Of a DNA stretch of 64,000 nt, positions 1-7,125 are shown one piece after another. The position numbers and the translations under genes are program-made. The notes beneath the pieces are model-generated. The model had not been told where the DNA came from. It saw only the letters and a program-made list of their open reading frames with translations, and did not search any database. Origin of the DNA: Streptomyces sp. HUAS YS2. GTDB taxonomy: Bacteria; Actinomycetota; Actinomycetes; Streptomycetales; Streptomycetaceae. The stretch spans positions 2,575,001 through 2,639,000 of the forward strand of contig NZ_CP137573.1 of NCBI RefSeq assembly GCF_033343995.1. Direction: 5' to 3'. How positions within the stretch are numbered: position 1 is the first letter of the stretch; each line of letters opens with the position of its first letter.

Positions 1-29
1 TCACGAACAACTGTGGAACGGAGCGTGCG

Positions 30-1796
30 GTGACCGCGGGGGAAGCACAGGGCGCAGAGTTGGTCGGCAGGGTGCTCGGCGGGCGATACCGGGTGACCTC
101 GGTGATCGGACGCGGTGGCATGGGAGTGGTCGCCCGAGCTGTCGACGAGGCGCTGAACCGCGAGGTCGCCGTCAAGGTCCTGCGCGCCTTCACCGACGCC
201 TCCGCGGCCGAACTGGCCGACCTGCGGACCCGGATGCAGCGGGAGGCGCAGGCCGCCGCCCGCATCCGGCACAGCGGCGTGGTCACCGTGCACGACGTGA
301 CCGAGGAGCAGGGCCTGCCGGTCATCGTCATGGAACTCGTCGAAGGGGCCTCGCTCGACGACGTGCTGATGGAGCGCGGCACCCTGGAGCCGCACGAAGC
401 CGCCGCGATCGGCGCCAAGTTGATGGACGCGCTCGACGCCGCGCACCGGGTCGGCGTGCTGCACCGGGACGTCAAGCCCGCGAACGTGCTGATCGAGAAC
501 GGCGGCCGGGTCGTCCTCACCGACTTCGGCATCGCCACCATGGAGACGTCCGGCGACGACGCCATGGCCAAGCTGACCCGCAGCGGCGACATCATCGGCT
601 CGGTCGACTATCTGCCGCCGGAGCGCGCGCAGGGCCGGGAGCCCGGCCCCGCCTCGGACATCTGGTCGCTCGGCATGACGCTGTACGCGGCCGTCGAGGG
701 CACCTCGCCGTTCCGCCGCAATTCCGCGTGGTCCACCCTGTCGGCGATCGTCACCGAGCCGCTGCCGGATCCCCACCGGGCGGGACCGCTCACGCCGGTG
801 CTCCAGGCGCTGATGGCGAAGGACCCGGAGGCCCGGCCCTCCGCGGAGGAGGCGCGCGGCCTGCTGGAGCGCGTCGCCTCGGGAGGGACGGTCCATCTCG
901 CGTCCGGAGCGCACGCGGCTTCCGCGGGCGGCCCGGCTGCCGCTCCGGCGCCCGCGCCCGCCGGCCCCGGGTTCGGGCCCCCGCTGTTCCCCCGGGACGC
1001 CCAGCAGCACCAGCGGCACCCGGTGCCACCGCACGCCGGCTACCCGCAGCACGGCGCGCCCGCCGCGGGCCCCGCCGGGTTCCCCGCGCCCGCGCCCACC
1101 GTCGCCCCCGCCGCCGAGACGAGCCGCACCGCGGCCCGGCGCGCACGGCGCCGCAGCGGCAACCGCACCCTCGTCGCGGCATCGGCCGCCGTCGCGATCC
1201 TCGCCGTGGGCGGCGGTATCACCTACGCCCTGACCCAGAAGGGCAGCACGCCCACGGACGGCGCGCAGGCGACGCCGCCCGGCGTGAGCTCCCCGGCGGG
1301 CAGCCAGGAGCCGACCGGGGACGGCACCCCGACGGCCTCCGGGTCTCCCGGCGCGTCCCTGCAGCCGGCTCCCCCGGAGAAGACGGGCGACGACAAGGGC
1401 AAGGACGACGGCACTGACGAGCCGGGCACCACGGAGAAGCCCGACGCCGGGGCCGACAAGCCGGCCGCGACCCCGTCCGCCACGCGGACCACCAAGCCCG
1501 CCCCGACGACGAAGGAGCCCACCCCGACGTCGACGGCCTGCACCGGCTGGGCCCACTCGAACCGCAGCGACGCCACCGGCTCCCTGTCCGCGAACTCCCA
1601 CCTCTACACGGGGCCGTACGCGGAATGCTCGACCGTGAGTCCGGTCGACAAGGGCGTGAAGGTGTACTACCACTGCTACATCACCAACGCGTACGGCAAC
1701 AAGTGGATCTACGCCCGGGTCGCGGGGTCGAGCACCGAGGGCTGGGCCTCCGCCACCAAGCTCAGCAACGGGACGGTCTCGCTGCCCCACTGCTAG
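30..1796 (+). CDS. Membrane Ser/Thr protein kinase with extracellular SH3-like sensor domain
   Basis: Eukaryotic-type (Hanks) kinase of the PknB kind, predicted to phosphorylate cytoplasmic proteins in response to an outside cue. The kinase domain spans about residues 20-283: Gly-rich loop GRGGMG (28-32 region), ATP lysine K49 in VAVKV, catalytic HRDVKPAN with D147, and DFG with D165. An Ala/Pro-rich juxtamembrane segment follows, then one membrane helix (about 380-401), a Pro/Thr/Ser-rich wall-spanning linker, and an 85-residue C-terminal domain with four cysteines. That last domain looks like a bacterial SH3 fold rather than PASTA repeats. The GTG start has GGAG 6 nt upstream. It converges with the thioredoxin gene, 16 bp away. 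The kinase call is firm; the SH3 reading is inferred from pattern. Confidence 0.93.
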   Translation: MTAGEAQGAELVGRVLGGRYRVTSVIGRGGMGVVARAVDEALNREVAVKVLRAFTDASAAELADLRTRMQREAQAAARIRHSGVVTVHDVTEEQGLPVIVMELVEGASLDDVLMERGTLEPHEAAAIGAKLMDALDAAHRVGVLHRDVKPANVLIENGGRVVLTDFGIATMETSGDDAMAKLTRSGDIIGSVDYLPPERAQGREPGPASDIWSLGMTLYAAVEGTSPFRRNSAWSTLSAIVTEPLPDPHRAGPLTPVLQALMAKDPEARPSAEEARGLLERVASGGTVHLASGAHAASAGGPAAAPAPAPAGPGFGPPLFPRDAQQHQRHPVPPHAGYPQHGAPAAGPAGFPAPAPTVAPAAETSRTAARRARRRSGNRTLVAASAAVAILAVGGGITYALTQKGSTPTDGAQATPPGVSSPAGSQEPTGDGTPTASGSPGASLQPAPPEKTGDDKGKDDGTDEPGTTEKPDAGADKPAATPSATRTTKPAPTTKEPTPTSTACTGWAHSNRSDATGSLSANSHLYTGPYAECSTVSPVDKGVKVYYHCYITNAYGNKWIYARVAGSSTEGWASATKLSNGTVSLPHC

Positions 1797-1812
1797 CGCC
1801 GGAGGGGGTCGA

Positions 1813-2148
1813 CTACCCCAGGACGTCCGCCAGTTCCTCGAGGAGCCGGCGCTTGGGGCGGGCGCCGACCAGGGACTTCACCGGTTCGCCTGAGTCGAAG
1901 ACCATCAGCGTCGGGGTGGCCAGGATGCCGTACCGGACCGGGATGTCGGGGTTCCGGTCCACGTCGATCTCGACGATCTTCAGCCGGTCCGCCTCCTCCT
2001 CCGCGACCGCGGCCAGGACGGGGGTGAGCTGGCGGCACGGTCCGCACCACGTCGCGGTGAACTTCACCAGGACCGGGCGGTCCGCGCCCAGCACCTCCGT
2101 GTCGAAGTCCGTCGTCGTCACCTCGGCGACGTTCGTCGTCCGCGTCAT
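1813..2148 (-). CDS. trxA: Thioredoxin
   Basis: Cytoplasmic thioredoxin of 111 aa, the usual length for the family, reducing protein disulfides. The active site WCGPC is present with C35 and C38, preceded by a short N-terminal extension. The cis-proline motif (ATPTLMVF) is also visible. It is the second gene of a two-gene operon, starting 3 bp after the stop of a MerR-family regulator, with its ribosome site inside the end of that gene (GGAGG about 8 nt before ATG). Expression should therefore follow the MerR operator upstream. Streptomyces genomes hold several thioredoxins, so this may be an inducible extra copy rather than the housekeeping TrxA. Confidence 0.93.
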   Translation of the reverse strand: MTRTTNVAEVTTTDFDTEVLGADRPVLVKFTATWCGPCRQLTPVLAAVAEEEADRLKIVEIDVDRNPDIPVRYGILATPTLMVFDSGEPVKSLVGARPKRRLLEELADVLG

Positions 2149-2151
2149 CTG

Positions 2152-2544
2152 TCAGCCTCCTAGTTCGCACGTGGGTTCCGGACCGCCGGGCTGTTCCGCC
2201 TCGGCCCGCAGCAGTTGCGCGGCGACCTGCGCCCGCACCGCCTGGAGCTGGTCGATCAGGCCGTCCAGCTCGGTGAGCTTGCGCCGGTAGACGGCGAGCG
2301 AGGCAGGGCAGGCGTCGCCCGCCGGGTGGCCCGCCCGCAGGCACTCGACGAACGGCCGGGTCTCCTCCAGCTCGAACCCGAAGTCCTGCAGGGTCCGGAT
2401 CTGCTGGAGCAGCCGCAGGTCGTCCTCGTCGTACGTGCGGTGCCCGTTCTCCGTGCGCCGGGCGGGCAGGAGTCCCCGGGACTCGTAGTACCGCAGAGTC
2501 CGCGTGGTGGTTCCGGCCCGCTCGGCCAGCTCGCCGATGCGCAT
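2152..2544 (-). CDS. MerR-family transcriptional regulator of the trx operon
   Basis: A 130-aa MerR-family activator. The N-terminal winged helix is canonical (MRIGELAERAGTTTRTLRYYE), followed by the GHRTYDEDDL region and a coiled-coil dimer helix. The effector end holds three cysteines: C69 and C78 flanking a Pro/Gly segment, and one four residues before the end. Redox or metal sensing is therefore plausible, but not shown. I chose the ATG at 2544 because the protein then begins exactly at the MerR fold; the longer open frame would run through its own operator. No ribosome site is seen, and a TACGTT -10-like box ends 7 nt before ATG, which suggests a leaderless transcript. It is co-directional with trxA, 3 bp apart. 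Confidence 0.88.
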   Translation of the reverse strand: MRIGELAERAGTTTRTLRYYESRGLLPARRTENGHRTYDEDDLRLLQQIRTLQDFGFELEETRPFVECLRAGHPAGDACPASLAVYRRKLTELDGLIDQLQAVRAQVAAQLLRAEAEQPGGPEPTCELGG

Positions 2545-2558
2545 GCGTACGAACGTAT

Positions 2559-2580
2559 GCCTTGACGCCGACGTCAAGGC
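2559..2580 (-). promoter_or_regulatory. MerR-type operator/promoter of merR-trxA
   Basis: A 22-bp dyad with 20 of 22 positions symmetric; the left half reads GCCTTGACGCC and the right half mirrors it. It lies 15 bp before the MerR start codon. On the minus strand it contains TTGACG, a good -35 box, as expected for MerR activators that bind between -35 and -10 of their own promoter. It is the only strong dyad in the gap and should control merR-trxA; the gene at 2624 on the other side may share it. Confidence 0.8.
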
Positions 2581-2623
2581 AAGCGGACCGTCCGCGCGGG
2601 CCCCGCCGTGGTAGGCAGAGGCC

Positions 2624-3037
2624 ATGAGGCACGACGAACTGCTCCGGTTCCTGCGCGACCACCGGCTCGCCGTCGAGGCGTCCGTGGCCCCGAACGGCGC
2701 GCCCCAGGCGGCCGTCGTCGGGTACGCGGTCAGCGACGACCTGGAGATCGTGTTCGACACGCTGGAGACGACGCGGAAGTACCACAACCTGAGTACCGAC
2801 CCCCGGATCGCGCTGGTCGTCGGCTGGGGAGAACGCACCCTGCAGATCGAGGGCCTGGCGGACTTCCCGCTCGGCCCCGACCTGGCGCGCCTGCAGGAGG
2901 TGTACTTCGGCACGTACCCGGACGGGCGCGACCGCCTGGCCTGGCCCGGGATCACCTACGCGCGGGTCCGGCCGCGCTGGGTGCGGTTCAGCGACTTCAC
3001 CCAGGAGCCGCCGGCGATCGAGGAGCTCGAGCTGTAG
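2624..3037 (+). CDS. Pyridoxamine 5'-phosphate oxidase-like flavin split-barrel protein
   Basis: A 137-aa protein of the PNPOx-like split-barrel superfamily, which binds FMN, F420 or heme. The order of elements fits: an N-terminal helix (LLRFLRDHRLAVEAS), strand with PNGAPQAAVVGYA, the strand DLEIVFDTLETTRKYHNL, then DPRIALVVGW, and a C-terminal strand YARVRPRWVRFSDF. The short length matches single-domain F420- or heme-binding members rather than true PdxH. Substrate is unknown. It is divergent from the MerR-trxA operon, with about 80 bp between start codons, so a link to redox stress is possible but only inferred from position. Confidence 0.75.
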   Translation: MRHDELLRFLRDHRLAVEASVAPNGAPQAAVVGYAVSDDLEIVFDTLETTRKYHNLSTDPRIALVVGWGERTLQIEGLADFPLGPDLARLQEVYFGTYPDGRDRLAWPGITYARVRPRWVRFSDFTQEPPAIEELEL

Positions 3038-3048
3038 ACCCGCTCCGA

Positions 3049-3579
3049 TCAGCCCGGCGGCAGCAGCGGCTTCCGCTCCACCGGGGAGGACAGGACGATC
3101 GAGGTGGTCGTCCGGCCCAGGGCGGAGATCTGCTCCAGGACCTCCTCCAGATGGATCGTGTCGGTGACGGCGACCTTGAGGAACCAGCAGTCCTCGCCGA
3201 CCACGTGGTGCGCCTCCAGGATCTCGGGCCGGGCGGTCAGCTCCAGGGTGCGCGGATGCCGGAGGGTGTACCCGCCGTGCGGGTCGACCCGGACGAACGC
3301 CTGGATGCCGTAGCCCAGCCGGGCGGGGGCGACGTGCGCGCCGTACCCGGTGATCGCGCCGCTCGCCTCCAGGCGTCGGACCCGCTCGGTGACGGCCGCC
3401 GGGCTGAGCCGGACCCGCCGGCCGAGCTCGCTGAGCTTGATCCGGCCGTCGGTCTGGAGGAGCTCCAGGATCTGCCGGTCGACCGCGTCGTAACCGGTCC
3501 TTCCGGCGGCTGCTGAGGTTTCGACGGCGGCGGAACGCAGATGCCGTGGTTCTTTCGGTTCGGCGGCCTGGACTCCCAT
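3049..3579 (-). CDS. Lrp/AsnC-family transcriptional regulator
   Basis: A 176-aa regulator. After a short basic and Ala-rich extension, the HTH reads YDAVDRQILELLQTDGRIKL through SELGRRVRLSPAAVTERVRRL, followed by a RAM ligand-binding domain (GYGIQAFVRVDP, LEAHHVVGEDCWFLKVAV). These normally form octamers responding to amino acids. The ATG at 3579 is chosen because GGGGGAAAC precedes it; a start 27 bp further out is possible. It is divergent from the epimerase/aldo-keto reductase operon starting at 3624, so those two genes are candidate targets. Its 3' end lies 11 bp from the convergent split-barrel gene. Confidence 0.88.
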   Translation of the reverse strand: MGVQAAEPKEPRHLRSAAVETSAAAGRTGYDAVDRQILELLQTDGRIKLSELGRRVRLSPAAVTERVRRLEASGAITGYGAHVAPARLGYGIQAFVRVDPHGGYTLRHPRTLELTARPEILEAHHVVGEDCWFLKVAVTDTIHLEEVLEQISALGRTTTSIVLSSPVERKPLLPPG

Positions 3580-3623
3580 GTTTCCCCCTTCAGGCTGCGG
3601 CGGCACAACGTAACACTTGAGGC

Positions 3624-4511
3624 ATGGAGATTCTGATCATCGGGGGAAACCGCTATTTCGGAAAGCGGCTGACGGACCGTCTGCTGCTTTCCGGGCATTC
3701 CGTGACCGTATTGAACCGGGGTTCCTCGACCCCGCCCGAAGGGGCCGCGCATCTCGTCGCCGACCGGGACGACGAGCGGGCGCTGGAAGCGGCCCTGGGC
3801 GCGCGGACCTTCGACGTGGTGATCGACCAGGTCTGCTACACCCCGCGCCAGGCGGCCGTCGCCCTGCGCGTGCTGGGACCGCGCACACGGCGGTACGTGA
3901 TGACCTCGACCGTCGAGGTGTACGCGTACGAGGACTCCCCCGTGCCGCTCGCCGAGGACGCGCTCGACCTGGGCACCGTGCACGTCGACACGAGCCTGCC
4001 GTGGGACGACCCGGAGTTCCTCGACGCGCACTACGGGGAGGGGAAGCGGCAGGCCGAGGCGGTGTTCGCGACCGCACCGGACTTCCCGTACACGGCCGTG
4101 CGGGTGGCCCATGTACTGGGCGGGGCGGACGACTTCACCGGGCGCGTCGCCTACTACGCGGACCGGATCCGGACCGGGGAGCCGATCCCGGTGCCGGCGG
4201 TGAACCGGCCGGCGACCTATGTGTACGTGGAGGAGATCGCCGCATTCCTCGAATGGGCGGTGTTCCAGGAATTCACCGGGCCGGTCAACGCGCATTCCCA
4301 CGGCCCGCTGACCACCGCCGAGATCTGCGCGGAGATCGAGCGCCGGACGGGCGGCCGGACGGTCTTCCAGGAGGTGGAGGTCGGCGAGGTGTCGCCGCTC
4401 TCCTTCGCCCGCTCCTACGGGATGGACAACTCCCGGGCCGAGAAGCTCGGTTATCGCTTCGGCCACACCACCGAATGGCTCGGCACCGCGATCGAGGAGA
4501 CGCTGCGATGA
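3624..4511 (+). CDS. NAD-dependent epimerase/reductase (extended SDR)
   Basis: A 295-aa Rossmann-fold protein, starting MEILIIGGNRYFGKRL, the GGNxxFG variant found in isoflavone-reductase- and CSP41-like SDRs rather than the classical GxxGxxG. The strand NRGSSTPP and a central region with VMTSTVEVYAYEDSP follow; no clear YxxxK catalytic pair is visible at the normal place (ahead of it is HYGEGKRQAE, which contains Y and K and may supply it). It is the first gene of a two-gene operon and overlaps the aldo-keto reductase by ATGA. Substrate unknown; nucleotide-sugar or aldehyde metabolism is a guess. Confidence 0.8.
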   Translation: MEILIIGGNRYFGKRLTDRLLLSGHSVTVLNRGSSTPPEGAAHLVADRDDERALEAALGARTFDVVIDQVCYTPRQAAVALRVLGPRTRRYVMTSTVEVYAYEDSPVPLAEDALDLGTVHVDTSLPWDDPEFLDAHYGEGKRQAEAVFATAPDFPYTAVRVAHVLGGADDFTGRVAYYADRIRTGEPIPVPAVNRPATYVYVEEIAAFLEWAVFQEFTGPVNAHSHGPLTTAEICAEIERRTGGRTVFQEVEVGEVSPLSFARSYGMDNSRAEKLGYRFGHTTEWLGTAIEETLR

Positions 4512-5389
4512 GATACCGCACCCTGGGCCCGCTGCGGGTCAGCGCGATCGGGCTCGGCACGATGCCGCTGTCGATCGAGGGCCGGCCGGACGAGCGGCGC
4601 GCCCTGGCGACCGTCCACGCCGCGCTCGACGCGGGCGTCACCCTGCTGGACACGGCCGACTCGTACCACCCGCCGGGCGGCGAGCCGGGCGCGGGCGAGC
4701 TGCTGGTGGCCCGGGCCCTCAAGGCGTACGGCGGCGGCACGGACGAGGTGTTGGTGGCGACGAAGGGCGGCCGGGGCCGCACGGACGACGGCGGCTGGAC
4801 GGTGGACGGCCGGCCCGAGCATCTGCGGCGGGCGGCGGAGGGCTCGCTGCGCCGGCTGGGCACGGAGGCGATCGGGCTGTACCAGCTGCACAAGCCGGAC
4901 CCGGCCGTGCCGTACGCCGAATCCCTGGGCGCGATACGGGAGTTGCTGGACGCGGGCACGATCCGGCTGGCCGGGATCTCCAATGTGGACGCGGGGCGGA
5001 TCCGGCTCGCCCGGGAGATCCTGGGCGAGCGGCTGGTCTCGGTGCAGAACCGGTACTCGCCCGAGGTGCGCGACGGGGAAGGGGAACTGCGGCTCTGCGC
5101 GGAGCTGGGGCTGGCGTTCCTGCCGTGGAGCCCGCTGGGCGGGATCTCGCGGAGTTCGCTGGACGGCGGCTCGGCGCAGGAGGAGGACCCGCGCTTCGGG
5201 GCTTTCCACCGGGTGGCGCGGGAGCGCGGGGCGAGCCCGCAGCAGGTGGCGCTCGCGTGGCTGCTCGCGCGTTCGGGGACGGTGGTCCCGATCCCCGGCG
5301 CGAGCCGCCCGGAGACGGCGCGGGATTCGGCCGCAGCAGCCGAACTCATTCTGGAGGATGCGGAGTTGGCGGCACTGAACGTTCACTGA
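4508..5389 (+). CDS. Aldo/keto reductase
   Basis: A 293-aa NADPH-dependent aldo-keto reductase with the TIM-barrel family signatures in order: LGLGTMPL-like strand 1, the catalytic segment LLDTADSYHPPGG (Asp and Tyr), VLVATKGG with the catalytic Lys, YQLHKPDP with the His, then AGISNV and the cofactor-binding C-terminal VPIPGASRPE. It starts at an ATG overlapping the stop of the epimerase gene (ATGA), so the two are translationally coupled and probably act in one pathway. A 22-nt hairpin (5399-5420) just after the stop should end the transcript. The open frame extends far past this gene in another frame without meaning. Confidence 0.9.
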   Translation: MRYRTLGPLRVSAIGLGTMPLSIEGRPDERRALATVHAALDAGVTLLDTADSYHPPGGEPGAGELLVARALKAYGGGTDEVLVATKGGRGRTDDGGWTVDGRPEHLRRAAEGSLRRLGTEAIGLYQLHKPDPAVPYAESLGAIRELLDAGTIRLAGISNVDAGRIRLAREILGERLVSVQNRYSPEVRDGEGELRLCAELGLAFLPWSPLGGISRSSLDGGSAQEEDPRFGAFHRVARERGASPQQVALAWLLARSGTVVPIPGASRPETARDSAAAAELILEDAELAALNVH

Positions 5390-5398
5390 CCGAAGGCG

Positions 5399-5420
5399 CC
5401 GGACCCATTGACGGGTCCGG
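5399..5420 (+). terminator. Terminator hairpin overlapping the gh16 promoter
   Basis: A perfect 8-bp stem (CCGGACCC and GGGTCCGG) with a 6-nt loop ATTGAC, 10 bp after the aldo-keto reductase stop. No U-tract follows, as usual in Streptomyces. The loop plus the first stem base form TTGACG, the probable -35 box of the next gene, so one sequence serves both ends. Confidence 0.65.
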
Positions 5421-5457
5421 TGTCTCCAACTACAAAAGCTTTCTGAGAGCGCTCTCA
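5408..5457 (+). promoter_or_regulatory. gh16 promoter with LacI-type operator
   Basis: TTGACG at 5408-5413 and TACAAA at 5431-5436, 17 bp apart, make a good vegetative promoter. The perfect 14-bp palindrome TGAGAGCGCTCTCA lies at 5444-5457, over the expected start point. It differs by one base per half from the well-known CebR box (TGGGAGCGCTCCCA) that controls cellulase genes in streptomycetes. A LacI-family sugar-responsive repressor is therefore very likely; which one is not visible here. Confidence 0.85.
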
Positions 5458-5494
5458 ACCCCCCGCACACCGTCCTCACCGGAGGTGTTCCCTC

Positions 5495-6961
5495 GTGAGC
5501 CGCGTCCGACGAACCCCCCTGCTCGCCTCGCTCCTCGCCGCCGTGCTCGCCGCCGGCGCCCTGCTGGGCGCGACCACGGCCGGCCCGGCCGGGGCCGCGG
5601 TGCCCCCGCCCGCGCCCGGCTGGTCGCTGCAGTGGAGCGACGATTTCACCGGCCCCGACCGCTCGCTGCCCAACTCCGCCGACTGGCAGATCGACACCGG
5701 CCACGGCTACCCCGGAGGCCCCGGGAACTGGGGCACCGGCGAGATCCAGGAGTACACCGCCAGCCCCGACAACGTGCGCCTGGACGGCGCCGGCAACCTG
5801 CGCATCACCCCGCTCCGGGACGCCGCGGGCACCTGGACCTCGGCCCGGATCGAAACGAAACGGGGCGACTTCAAGGCACCGGCCGGCGGCACCCTGCGCA
5901 TCGAGGGCCGCGTTCAGATGCCGAACGTGACCGGCGAGGCGGCCCTCGGCTACTGGCCGGCGTTCTGGGCGCTCGGCAGCCCGTACCGGGGCAACTACTG
6001 GAACTGGCCGGCCATCGGCGAGTTCGACATCATGGAGAACGTCAACGGGCTCGACTCCGTCTGGGGCGTGCTGCACTGCGGCGTGAACCCGGGCGGCCCG
6101 TGCAACGAGACCAACGGCATCGGCGGCAGCCGCGCCTGCCCCGGCAGCAGCTGCCAGTCGGGGTTCCACACGTACCGCTTCGAGTGGGACCGCTCGGTCT
6201 CGCCGAACGAGCTGCGCTGGTACGTGGACGACCAGCTGTTCCACCGCGTGGACGAAGCCCGGGTGGGCGCCGCCGCGTGGGCGGACATGACCGGCCACGC
6301 CGGGTACTTCCTGCTCCTCAACCTCGCCATGGGCGGGGCGTTCCCGGACGGGGTGTCCGGCGTCCGGACCCCGACCGGCGCGACCGTCCCCGGGCGGCCG
6401 ATGCTCGTCGACTACGTCGCGGTGTGGACGCGCGGGGGCGGTACGACGACCCCGCCGACCACGCCCCCGCCCACCACTCCGCCGCCGTCCGGCTCCGCGC
6501 AGCTGTACCTGCGGACCGGGTCGGGTGCGGGCGACGCGCAGGCGTCGGCGGCGACGGCCACGCTGCCGTCGGCGGGCGGCGCCAACCACGACGGGACGCC
6601 GTACCAGCCGCAGGTCTTCACCTCGGGCCCGATCACCCGGGCGTACGACGGCGGGGCGACACGCTTCGACCTGTTCGCCGACGCGGGCACGACGGTGGCG
6701 AACGGCCAGCAGGTGCGGGTGAGTTACGACCGGACCGGCGACGGGACCTGGGAACGGGTGGAGACGTACCAGTACTTCGCGACCGATCCGGTGCCGGGCT
6801 ACGAGCACTACACCGAGGCGCGCGGCCTGAGGTCGGCGACCGGGAGCCACGGCGACCTGGTGAACGGCCGGGTGCGGGTCGAGGTGTGGAGCGCGATCGG
6901 GAACGGGCCGAGCACGCTCGGGATCGGCAACCAGTCGGTGGTCCGGATCCCGTACGCCTAG
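5495..6961 (+). CDS. Secreted GH16 beta-glucanase with C-terminal accessory domain
   Basis: A 488-aa exported glycoside hydrolase of family 16, most likely an endo-1,3-beta-glucanase. A signal peptide ends around AGAAVPPPAPG (residue 30). The catalytic core runs from WSLQWSDDFTGPD to about residue 312, with the nucleophile/acid motif GEFDIMEN (E-x-D-x-x-E; the methionine between D and E marks the beta-bulge laminarinase type). A Thr/Pro linker follows, then a C-terminal domain of about 150 residues that looks like a beta-sandwich carbohydrate-binding module of the kind attached to bacterial laminarinases; I cannot name its family with certainty. GTG start with GGAGGT 8 nt upstream. Induction by beta-glucan breakdown products through the palindrome at 5444 is inferred. 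Confidence 0.93.
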   Translation: MSRVRRTPLLASLLAAVLAAGALLGATTAGPAGAAVPPPAPGWSLQWSDDFTGPDRSLPNSADWQIDTGHGYPGGPGNWGTGEIQEYTASPDNVRLDGAGNLRITPLRDAAGTWTSARIETKRGDFKAPAGGTLRIEGRVQMPNVTGEAALGYWPAFWALGSPYRGNYWNWPAIGEFDIMENVNGLDSVWGVLHCGVNPGGPCNETNGIGGSRACPGSSCQSGFHTYRFEWDRSVSPNELRWYVDDQLFHRVDEARVGAAAWADMTGHAGYFLLLNLAMGGAFPDGVSGVRTPTGATVPGRPMLVDYVAVWTRGGGTTTPPTTPPPTTPPPSGSAQLYLRTGSGAGDAQASAATATLPSAGGANHDGTPYQPQVFTSGPITRAYDGGATRFDLFADAGTTVANGQQVRVSYDRTGDGTWERVETYQYFATDPVPGYEHYTEARGLRSATGSHGDLVNGRVRVEVWSAIGNGPSTLGIGNQSVVRIPYA

Positions 6962-7042
6962 GGCTCCGCGTCCCGTACGCGCGGGGCCGCCCGGCACTCC
7001 GACGTCCGCGTGCGGTTCCGCATCCCGTACGCGGACGCGCGG

Positions 7043-7083
7043 GGGACGGCCCCGGCCGCCGTGAAGGCGGTCGGGGCCGTCCC
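7043..7083. terminator. Bidirectional terminator between gh16 and dctA
   Basis: Two 18-nt arms (left begins GGGACGGCCCCG) pair with a single mismatch around a 5-nt loop. It sits between two convergent genes and can serve both. Confidence 0.8.
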
Positions 7084-7125
7084 GTACCCGGTGCCCGGAT
7101 CCGGCTCAAGGCCCGGGTCCCGGGA

